From Pseudothauera rhizosphaerae (lineage in GTDB: Bacteria; Pseudomonadota; Gammaproteobacteria; Burkholderiales; Rhodocyclaceae): 64,000 nucleotides of DNA. Location of the stretch: positions 62,001-126,000 of the forward strand of contig NZ_SSOD01000015.1 in the NCBI RefSeq assembly GCF_004801305.1. Reading direction: 5' to 3'. The first letter of the stretch is position 1, and every line of letters starts with the position of its first letter. A program made the position numbers and the translations under genes. The notes under the pieces are model-generated. The model did not search any database, had not been told where the DNA came from, and was given only the letters and a program-made list of their open reading frames with translations. Shown here in pieces: positions 53,787 through 60,298 of this stretch.

Positions 53787-54269
53787 TTACTGCTTCCGCT
53801 GGATGCTCGTGACCTTGCCGATTATTTCCGCCCTTCTAATCGGGCCAAGGAAACGGCTGTCATTTGCCGCAGCAACATTATCACCCGCGAGATAGAACTC
53901 GTCCGCACCCAGGGTGATTCCGTTGTATCGCGCCTTGAGTCCGGAAGCATAGGGCGAATAGACGATACTGCCCGGCCCAGGGACCGCATTTCCATCGACA
54001 ATCAACCGGGAACCTTCAAGCAACAAATGCTCTCCGGGAAGCGCGAGGACACGGAACAAGAAAACGTTCTTCTCATCGAGAGGCGGCCTGAAGGCGACGA
54101 TGTCGAACCGCTCAGGCGATGCTTCACGGTAGGCCCTCAAGTCGACCTTTACCCTGCTTCCCATTGGAATGGTCGGCTCCATGGAAGACGAAACCATCAC
54201 GAATGTCTTTTCGCATCCAAGGACGACGAAAATCGTCGCCAGAATCGCACCGATCATTTTCAACAGCAT
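53787..54269 (-). CDS. Signal peptidase I (S26)-like protein lacking the catalytic lysine
   Basis: Protein of 160 residues, shorter than LepB. One N-terminal membrane segment (AILATIFVVLG) precedes box B with the serine nucleophile position, SSSMEPTIPMGSRV (Ser29). Box D reads LFRVLALPGEH, where LepB has KRVxGLPGD: the general-base lysine is phenylalanine (Phe72). Box E, LAGDNVAAANDSRFLGPI, is well kept. A lysine at residue 67 is the only near substitute. The protein may therefore be inactive, or use another base. It lies in a lower-GC patch with the DUF2059 and Wzz-like genes. Confidence 0.78.
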   Translation of the reverse strand: MLLKMIGAILATIFVVLGCEKTFVMVSSSMEPTIPMGSRVKVDLRAYREASPERFDIVAFRPPLDEKNVFLFRVLALPGEHLLLEGSRLIVDGNAVPGPGSIVYSPYASGLKARYNGITLGADEFYLAGDNVAAANDSRFLGPIRRAEIIGKVTSIQRKQ

Positions 54270-54335
54270 TTGACGACGCAACCTATCCCAGGCAAAGCAG
54301 GAACTTCCAATACCGAAGAACGGCAACTCCGGCCA

Positions 54336-54800
54336 TTACTGCTGCATCCGCTGCAGACGCTCGGCCTCCGCCTTGATCATCGCCTGCAGTTCGTGGATGG
54401 CGTCCTGCACGCGGGTGGCACCGAGCATCGACACTCGGGTCATCACTCCCGGTAGCTTCCGGACAACCTTCTTCCCAACCTCCGAGTCATAGAAAGCATT
54501 GATTTCCTTCAGCTCGGGCGCCGTGAATGCCTCGGCGTAGATATCTATCATCTCGCCCTTCAGGCTTTCGTAGCTCATATGCTTCTTGAAGAACTGCATC
54601 ATCACGCTCTTGTACGGGATCAAGGCCGGGTTCTGTTGAAGCTGCACATCCAGCATCTGGGACATGGACTCTTCGAGCAGCGACTCCATATCGAGCAAGA
54701 TGAGCAACCTCTCCGCCTCTCGTTCCGACTCGGAATAAGCCGAAGCGTGGGTGCAAATGGCCACCGCGAGAACGAAGAAAATCGATTTGAAGACTTTCAT
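54336..54800 (-). CDS. DUF2059 family periplasmic protein
   Basis: Protein of 154 residues with a clear signal peptide (MKVFKSIFFVLAVAICTHASA, cleavage near residue 21). The mature part has LLILLDMESLLEESMSQMLDVQLQQ, followed by ELKEINAFYDSEVGKKVVRKLPGVMTR, which is the DUF2059 signature (FYxSxxGKK). It is helical and probably acts in the periplasm or outer membrane; function unknown. AAGGTGAT precedes the ATG. Clearly lower GC than the flanking operons (43% in one 60-base line counted by hand). Confidence 0.85.
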   Translation of the reverse strand: MKVFKSIFFVLAVAICTHASAYSESEREAERLLILLDMESLLEESMSQMLDVQLQQNPALIPYKSVMMQFFKKHMSYESLKGEMIDIYAEAFTAPELKEINAFYDSEVGKKVVRKLPGVMTRVSMLGATRVQDAIHELQAMIKAEAERLQRMQQ

Positions 54801-54890
54801 ACCATCACCTTGTTTTCTGATTTTTTCCGTGAAACTCTGTCATGAGAATGCCTGCAAGAGCCGCACGTAACGCCTTTCCGGTTCCGGCCT

Positions 54891-55718
54891 CTATTCACCG
54901 GCAGTGTTCCTGGCCTTTGAAACGCTCTCGGCGGCAAAGGCCAGCCCCATGCCGCCCAGGAGACCGAGAATGGCGGCCAGTACGATCGCCAATGCTCTCT
55001 TGGGCCTGGAAGGTTCCGTGGGCGCAACGATGTCCCCGAGGAGTTCAGTGGCGCGGCTTTGCGGAGGGGTGATTTGCTGCCTCAGACGAAACCTTTCCGC
55101 GTCGAGCTGGCTGATCGAGTTGGCGATGGGGCCCAACTCCAGCATCACGAGCGATGCCTGGACGTTGTCGCGCCCCTTGAGCGCTTCGAGCAGCGCTCCC
55201 GTCTCGTCGTATTGCTGTTTCAGCACCGCGATTTGTTCGTCGAGATTCGAAAGTCTGTCCGTCATCGGCTTGAGGTTCTCTTCGAAAACCGTGTTGTGCC
55301 TATCCTGAATACCACCCGTGACCTGCTGCAGCAGCCGCGCTGCGTCCGCGGGGGTGTCGCCCTCGACGGTCAGTTGCAGCGTTGTGGCCGCATCCTTCTG
55401 AACACTGGCCTTGGTTACGAATGGGCGATCCCGCTTGACGCCTTCGGCCACGCGTTCGCCATACTCGGCCATGACCCGCGCACCCAGTTCCGCTGCGTTC
55501 TCGAGAGCGCCACTGCTGCCCTGGATCTGGCCGATGCGCAGCCTGATGCTGGCCTCGTAAACCGAGGGTTGCAGAAAGGCATAGGCCCCGCCGACAGCGA
55601 CACAGAACGCAAAGCTAGAGAGGACCAGCCACTTTCGTTTGACCAAGGCCCTCCACAGTTCGAGCAGATCGACTTCGTCGTCCGGGTGGGGTCGCCGGGT
55701 TGGCTGGCTATTGTGCAT
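54891..55718 (-). CDS. Wzz/chain-length-determinant-like inner-membrane protein
   Basis: Protein of 275 residues with a cytoplasmic opening DDEVDLLELWRALVKRKWLVL, a first membrane span (near 32-50) and the typical YEASIRLRIGQIQ after it. A periplasmic coiled-coil region (about 150-215: LKPMTDRLSNLDEQIAVLKQQYDETGALLEALKG) and a second span near the C-terminus (ALAIVLAAILGLLGGMGLAFAAE), preceded by a proline-rich PTEPSRPKRA, complete the Wzz-like layout. Such proteins set polysaccharide chain length. No glycosyltransferase or polymerase gene is in the window, so its partner is unknown, and a structural role in the secretion cluster is possible. Confidence 0.83.
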   Translation of the reverse strand: MHNSQPTRRPHPDDEVDLLELWRALVKRKWLVLSSFAFCVAVGGAYAFLQPSVYEASIRLRIGQIQGSSGALENAAELGARVMAEYGERVAEGVKRDRPFVTKASVQKDAATTLQLTVEGDTPADAARLLQQVTGGIQDRHNTVFEENLKPMTDRLSNLDEQIAVLKQQYDETGALLEALKGRDNVQASLVMLELGPIANSISQLDAERFRLRQQITPPQSRATELLGDIVAPTEPSRPKRALAIVLAAILGLLGGMGLAFAAESVSKARNTAGE

Positions 55719-55798
55719 GGCTGGCGATCCGCCGATCGGTTTGCGTACGTTGACGCCATGGGGCATACAAAGGGGGGCGGCTGTCATGTACGACCATG

Positions 55799-55820
55799 GC
55801 AGGGGCGGCAACGCCCCTGC
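55799..55820. terminator. Hairpin after the OmpH-like gene
   Basis: Perfect 9-bp stem GCAGGGGCG/CGCCCCTGC with a four-base loop, 20 bases after the stop of the OmpH-like gene (minus strand). There is no U-tract, so it may be a terminator, attenuator or mRNA stabiliser. Confidence 0.5.
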
Positions 55821-55839
55821 TCGTGTCGCTGTTCCGACG

Positions 55840-56421
55840 CTACTTCGCAGCGGTTTCGATCGTGATGGGCAGCGCGCTGATCTTGGCGTCCAGCGCCTTT
55901 ACCACTTCAGCGGTCAGGTCGTTGCTCAGGTTCCCGCCCAGCACGCTGTTGCGGTTCAGCAGCAGGCCGCATTTGTGCTTGGCATAAACTTCCGCGATGA
56001 CCGGCTGCGCTTCTTCGGAGATGCGCTGCATGGCCTTGAGCCGGGCCTCCTCGATTTCCCGACCGCGCTCGGCCGCCTTTTCCTGCAGCACCTGCAGCTT
56101 TTGCAGCCCGGCACGCTGCTGCTCGTTCAACTGCGACTCCTGGAGGCCGGGTTTGCGCAGACCCAGGCGTTCCAGTTCGGGGTCCAGTTGCGATTGTTCG
56201 CGGCTGATCTCCGCCTGGGCATCGCGGGTAAGCTGCTGAAGCTTCTCGCTCGCGCTCTTGCCCGCCTGTGTGTTGGCCAGGACCGCTTCACGGCTCAACA
56301 GGCAAACGCCCGACACGGCCGGCCCGCCGAGGGCGGGAGCACCCTCCTGCGCCATGGTGCCGAGCGGCATCGCCATCACGCCGGCCACTGCGGCCATCGC
56401 CCACGTTCTGATCGTCTTCAT
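55840..56421 (-). CDS. OmpH/Skp-like periplasmic chaperone
   Basis: Protein of 193 residues with a signal peptide (about 1-24, ending TMA) and a long helical middle of the OmpH/Skp type (KSASEKLQQLTRDAQAEISREQSQLDPELERLGL ... LQKLQVLQEKAAERGREIEEARLKAMQRISEEAQPVIAEVYAKHKCG). Skp-like proteins hold unfolded outer-membrane and secreted proteins in the periplasm. In this setting it is a natural candidate to escort the giant TpsA, the TpsB barrel or the porin. It has cysteines near both ends, unusual for Skp. Confidence 0.85.
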   Translation of the reverse strand: MKTIRTWAMAAVAGVMAMPLGTMAQEGAPALGGPAVSGVCLLSREAVLANTQAGKSASEKLQQLTRDAQAEISREQSQLDPELERLGLRKPGLQESQLNEQQRAGLQKLQVLQEKAAERGREIEEARLKAMQRISEEAQPVIAEVYAKHKCGLLLNRNSVLGGNLSNDLTAEVVKALDAKISALPITIETAAK

Positions 56422-56454
56422 CTATCCAACATCTCCTTTCGGGTTAACTGACGC

Positions 56455-56478
56455 CGCCGGCAGTTTTCACTGCCGGCG
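56455..56478. terminator. Hairpin between the SapC-like and OmpH-like genes
   Basis: Perfect 10-bp stem CGCCGGCAGT/ACTGCCGGCG with a four-base loop (TTTC on the plus strand). No run of T follows on the minus strand. Confidence 0.5.
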
Positions 56479-56541
56479 CAACGCCTTCATGGAGCCGCCA
56501 TCGCCCGCCCTTCCCCGGCAAACGGCACGGCCATTCCTGTC

Positions 56542-57324
56542 TCAGTCCGCCAGGAGGTCGGCAAACCGCGCCAGGGAGGTGAGGTGGGCATGCACCAGTG
56601 CCAGCCAGCCCTTCCGGTGCCACTCGATGACGACCGATTCGGGCAGCTTCGCGAAGGCTTCGGGCGCCACCACGGAGAAACCGGTCAGCGTCGATTGGCG
56701 GCCCTGCGGCAGGGTGATGTTGGCGACGCGGTCGACCAGCAGATCCTGCTCGACCAGCAGTTTCACGAATGCCTGCGTGGCGGCGCTCTCGCGGGTGAAG
56801 GCATCGCAGAAATGCAGCGCCTGACGCGTGATTTCCGTCGGCTTGCCGTCTTCGAACAGCGCCTGGCCCTCGTCGCCCTCCTTCACCAGCATCGGCGCCT
56901 CCGAGTCGATCGCCAGCGCGAAGCCGTCGGACTCGCCCATCTCCGTCAACTGGGCGAACACGAACGGATAGCGCCGCACGTAGGCCGGCACGTAGGCGCC
57001 GGGCTGCCAGGCATCGTCCTTGACGAAGCGGTTGCGCTGCTCCAGGCCCAGTACCGCCACCGGCGTGCGGTCGAGGCCGGCGAAGACCAGCGGATAGGAG
57101 TGCGCCGCGGCGGCGAACTCGCCGATCATCACCGGCACCGAGTTGGCCTGCGCAGCGAAGCCTGCGCCCGCCGGCTTGATCCGCCACGTGCCGTGCGCGG
57201 CCGCATTCAGCAGTTCCGGGTGGCGATAGAACAGCGGCCACGCACCGGACTGGCGCCCCGCCGCCTCGGGGGTTGCGGGGGTGTCGTTTGCGGTTTCCGC
57301 GACGGCGGTTTCCAGTTCGTTCAT
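56542..57324 (-). CDS. SapC-family protein
   Basis: Protein of 260 residues of the SapC family, known from S-layer loci of Campylobacter and often found near TonB-dependent transporters. Features are WPLFYRHPELLNAAAHGTWRIKP, the core ANSVPVMIGEFAAAAHSYPLVFAG, YVRRYPFVFAQLTE, the acidic EGDEGQALFEDGKPTEITRQALHFCDAFTRE and the C-terminal domain GFSVVAPEAFAKLPESVVIEWHRKGWLALVHAHLTSLARFADLL. There is no signal peptide, so it is probably cytoplasmic. The molecular function is not established. It lies between the porin and OmpH-like genes. The ATG at 57324 is chosen; a longer frame upstream is not supported. Confidence 0.88.
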   Translation of the reverse strand: MNELETAVAETANDTPATPEAAGRQSGAWPLFYRHPELLNAAAHGTWRIKPAGAGFAAQANSVPVMIGEFAAAAHSYPLVFAGLDRTPVAVLGLEQRNRFVKDDAWQPGAYVPAYVRRYPFVFAQLTEMGESDGFALAIDSEAPMLVKEGDEGQALFEDGKPTEITRQALHFCDAFTRESAATQAFVKLLVEQDLLVDRVANITLPQGRQSTLTGFSVVAPEAFAKLPESVVIEWHRKGWLALVHAHLTSLARFADLLAD

Positions 57325-57358
57325 TGCTTCTCCATGTCTAGGTCTCGGATTCACGTTC

Positions 57359-57372
57359 GGCCCGGCCGGGCC
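57359..57372. terminator. Perfect GC palindrome after the porin gene
   Basis: GGCCCGGCCGGGCC, a 14-base perfect palindrome, five bases after the porin stop codon on the minus strand. As RNA it could form only a tight hairpin; terminator function is uncertain. Confidence 0.3.
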
Positions 57373-57377
57373 GGCAT

Positions 57378-59093
57378 TCAGAACTTGGCGTTGACTTCCA
57401 ACTGGAACACGTCGATGGACAGCGGCGGCCCATAGATTTCCTTGGCGGCGATCCAGCGGCCGGTCAGCCACGCGTTCTGGTCGAACATGTAGGAAGCGCC
57501 CAGGTAGTAACCCTTGGAGTTGGTACCGCCGAGGTGGAAGGTGGAATCGTTGTAGCCGTCAGGCAGTGCGTCCGGCTCGATGCGCCGGTAGCCCAGCATG
57601 GCGTTCCAGTCGCCCGGCTTCTTCATCTGCAGCACGCCGAACGTCGCCTGCGCCTGATAGGCCGTGTCGCCACTTTCGATGTCCGAGACGGTGGGCGTCG
57701 CCCCCGCCTCGGTGGAAAGGTTGTTCACGATGCCGCCGGCGGACCGCTTCCACATCTTCTTCGGGTCGTAGGCCAGGTTCTTGATCCAGTTGCCGTCCAG
57801 ACGCAGGCCGTAGCCGCCGAACGCCGGCATGGTGTAGCGCAGGTTCACGTCGAGCAGTTCGAACTCCGACGCGAGGCCCACGTATTGGGGCATCGGCGTG
57901 TTGGCAGGATTCGTGGGATCGAGCGCGATGTTGCGCAGCAGCATCAGGGTATTGCCCTTCTGCATGAACGCCGGGCGACTCCAGTCGGTGCTGCAATGGT
58001 CCGCCCCCGAGTACAACGCGCAGGGCTCGGACACTTCCCCGGAAATGCGCTGGAAGTCGTAGTAGGCCAGCGCGCCGCGCAGGCGGTGGTTGTCGGCCAG
58101 CGCCCATTCCGCGCCCACCTGCACGCCGTTGAGCCACTTGTTGCGGCTCTTGTCCTTGTCCTGGCTGGTGCTGGGGAAGCTGTCCGACGAGTATTCGAGC
58201 GGCGTCACGCCCAGGGTTGCGAACACCGACAGACGGTCGTCGACGAAGGTGTCGGAATACTGCAGGGCAACGCCGTCGAAGTTCAGGTCGTTGGAGAACA
58301 GCGTTTCCGTCGACCAGTACGGATTGTCGAAACGGCCGCCCACGAAGCGCAGGATGTCCATCGGCTCCCACGCCACCCACGCCTGGTCGAGCCAGACGTC
58401 CTTCTTCTTCAGCCCCCCGCCGAGCGTCTGCGTGGCCGACACCGGGCTGTCGTCGTTGCCGGTCGCCAGCCGAACGCCGGCGTCGAAGGTCTCGCTCAGA
58501 TTGGCGACAATGCCCAGGCGGGCGCGGACGCGCCACACGTTCTCGCGGTCCTGGCGGGTGTTGCGCAGTGGGGGCAGCCTCAGGTTCGTATTGCCGTTGA
58601 CGTCGTAGCCCGAGCCTTCGTTGATCTTGCTCCAGTCGACTTCGATCGTGCTGTTCCTGCTCGAATACATGCGTGACTCGTTGCGCACGCGCACGTCGCC
58701 CTCGACCTTGATGCGCTGCGTCCACTCCGGCACCGCTTCCGGCGCCGCCCAGCGCTCGTTCTTGGCCGTCGCCATCACCTCGGCCTTCACTTCCTCGCGG
58801 ATCTGGTCGCGCACCGTCTGCGGGATGTAGGGCACGCGCACGTCGCCCGGCTGGGTCTGCACCACCGGCGCCCGGGGCCCCTCGCGCAGTGCTTCCTCCA
58901 GCAGCAACTGGCCGGCCTCAGGCTTGAGCGCGCCGCTGTCGATGAGGCTGCGGATCAGCTTGACCAGCATGCTCTCCTGCTCCGGCGCCTCTTGTGCCTG
59001 CGCATTCCCGGCCAGCAACGCCAACCCGACCGCGCCGGCCAGTGCCGTCCGCGCGAACCGTCCCGGGGCCTTATTGAGTCCTGCAGTTTTCAT
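57378..59093 (-). CDS. Putative outer-membrane porin
   Basis: Protein of 571 residues with a signal peptide (about 1-33, ending AQA). Residues 35-110 are helical and proline-containing (LVKLIRSLIDSGALKPEAGQLLLEEAL, QTVRDQIREEVKAEVMATAKNERW). The rest is beta-rich: IKVEGDVRVRNESRMYSSRN, VWRVRARLGIVANLSETFDAGVRLATGND and WVAWEPMDILRFVGGRFDNPYW. It ends LSIDVFQLEVNAKF with the terminal phenylalanine of barrel proteins. It resembles the putative porin family (Porin_5-like). Substrate unknown. It follows tonB, separated by a strong hairpin, so it may be expressed at a different level. Confidence 0.87.
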   Translation of the reverse strand: MKTAGLNKAPGRFARTALAGAVGLALLAGNAQAQEAPEQESMLVKLIRSLIDSGALKPEAGQLLLEEALREGPRAPVVQTQPGDVRVPYIPQTVRDQIREEVKAEVMATAKNERWAAPEAVPEWTQRIKVEGDVRVRNESRMYSSRNSTIEVDWSKINEGSGYDVNGNTNLRLPPLRNTRQDRENVWRVRARLGIVANLSETFDAGVRLATGNDDSPVSATQTLGGGLKKKDVWLDQAWVAWEPMDILRFVGGRFDNPYWSTETLFSNDLNFDGVALQYSDTFVDDRLSVFATLGVTPLEYSSDSFPSTSQDKDKSRNKWLNGVQVGAEWALADNHRLRGALAYYDFQRISGEVSEPCALYSGADHCSTDWSRPAFMQKGNTLMLLRNIALDPTNPANTPMPQYVGLASEFELLDVNLRYTMPAFGGYGLRLDGNWIKNLAYDPKKMWKRSAGGIVNNLSTEAGATPTVSDIESGDTAYQAQATFGVLQMKKPGDWNAMLGYRRIEPDALPDGYNDSTFHLGGTNSKGYYLGASYMFDQNAWLTGRWIAAKEIYGPPLSIDVFQLEVNAKF

Positions 59094-59130
59094 CAGTGAT
59101 TCTCGCAATGTTGATTGAATTCGTCGGGGA

Positions 59131-59151
59131 CCCCGGGGACGATCCCCGGGG
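59131..59151. terminator. Hairpin between tonB and the porin gene
   Basis: Perfect 9-bp stem CCCCGGGGA/TCCCCGGGG with a 3-base loop, in the 71-bp gap after the tonB-like stop. It lacks a U-tract. Confidence 0.5.
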
Positions 59152-59164
59152 GCTGCGCTTGCGT

Positions 59165-59869
59165 TCAACTCGAGGGCCGCCTGCCCTGCACCAGCACGCG
59201 TGCGGGAAACGCCAGCGACGCCGGCGGCCGCTCGTCGACCCTGCCGTAGCTGCGCACGGCATCGAGCACGGCCTCGTCCGCCTCGTCGTTGCCGCTGCCG
59301 CGAACCAGTTCGACGCGGCTGATCGTGCCGTCCTGCTCGAGCCAGACGTTGAGCAGCAACTGGAAGGTGAGCCGGCGCACGCGGTCGTCACGGGCAATCG
59401 CCTGCTGCAGCAGGTAGCCGAGATAACGGCCATAGCTGGCATTGCCGGCACCGGAACCGCCGGTGCCGATGGAACCGCCGCCGCTGCCCTTCTGGATGCC
59501 CCAGCTATCGGTACCCGCCTGCGCATCGGCGTCCATCGTCACCGGGTCCGAAGTGTCCGGCGTCGGCGCTTCCTCCTCGGCCGGCTTCGGCGCCTCTTCC
59601 AGCGGCTCCGGCTCCGGCATCGGCTCTTCCGGCTCGGGTTCGGGCGTCGGTTCGGGTTCCGGTTCCGGTTCCGGTGGAGGCGGCGGCGGAGGCAGCATCA
59701 GCATCGGCGTATCGGCCACCGGGCGTTTCGTTGTCGCCGTGTCGTTGAACAGCAGGTACCAGAGCAGTGCCCCGAGCAGCACCAGCAGCAGGACGATGCC
59801 TGCCGCCAGCGACACCCATCCGGGCAGCCTGCGCCGCGTTCCTGCCGGGTTGGAGCGATTCACTTTCAC
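59165..59869 (-). CDS. tonB: TonB-family energy transducer
   Basis: Protein of 234 residues. One N-terminal membrane anchor (LAAGIVLLLVLLGALLWYLLF) is followed by a proline/glutamate spacer (about residues 60-100, built of EP and PEPEPE repeats) that crosses the periplasm. A glycine-rich hinge and the C-terminal domain YLGYLLQQAIARDDRVRRLTFQLLLNVWLEQDGTISRVELVRGSG complete it. It starts with GTG at 59869, six bases after exbD. TonB transduces proton-motive force from ExbB/ExbD to outer-membrane proteins. The obvious local clients are not classical receptors, since the region has no intact one; btuB at 12 kb is the only receptor in the window. Confidence 0.9.
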   Translation of the reverse strand: MKVNRSNPAGTRRRLPGWVSLAAGIVLLLVLLGALLWYLLFNDTATTKRPVADTPMLMLPPPPPPPEPEPEPEPTPEPEPEEPMPEPEPLEEAPKPAEEEAPTPDTSDPVTMDADAQAGTDSWGIQKGSGGGSIGTGGSGAGNASYGRYLGYLLQQAIARDDRVRRLTFQLLLNVWLEQDGTISRVELVRGSGNDEADEAVLDAVRSYGRVDERPPASLAFPARVLVQGRRPSS

Positions 59870-59875
59870 GCCCGG

Positions 59876-60286
59876 TCACCCCTTCACCTTGCCGGTCACC
59901 AGCCCGACTTGGCCCAATTCGATCCGACGCAGCAGGTCGAGCACTTCCACCACGCGCTCGTAGTGCACCTGCGCATCGCCGCGCACAATCACCGGAAAGT
60001 CGGCGTTGATCGCCTTCTCCAGCCGCAGCCGCTCCTCCAGTTCCGGCAGCGTCACCGCGTAGGCGTCGAGAAACACCTGGCCGGCGCTGTCGATGGTGAT
60101 CGCCTTGGTCTTGGGCTTCTCCAGCGGAATGCTGGAGCTGGCCTTGGGCAGGTTGACTTCCAGCCCCGGTATGGTCGCGTTGCTGGTCAGGATGAAGATC
60201 ACCAGCACCACGAGCAGCACGTCGACGAAAGGCGTGACGTTGATGCCCTTATCCCGCTTCTTGATACCGAATGCCCGCTTGGCCAT
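59876..60286 (-). CDS. exbD: ExbD-family biopolymer transport protein
   Basis: Protein of 136 residues with an N-terminal membrane span (VTPFVDVLLVVLVIFILTSNATIPG) that contains the essential aspartate of ExbD/TolR (PFVDVLL), and a periplasmic domain with KAITIDSAGQVFLDAYAVTLPELEERL and FPVIVRGDAQVHYERVVEVLDLLRR. It forms the proton channel of a TonB motor with the ExbB-like fusion encoded 12 bp upstream. GAGGGAGGTG precedes its ATG. Confidence 0.93.
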   Translation of the reverse strand: MAKRAFGIKKRDKGINVTPFVDVLLVVLVIFILTSNATIPGLEVNLPKASSSIPLEKPKTKAITIDSAGQVFLDAYAVTLPELEERLRLEKAINADFPVIVRGDAQVHYERVVEVLDLLRRIELGQVGLVTGKVKG

Positions 60287-60298
60287 GACGCACCTCCC

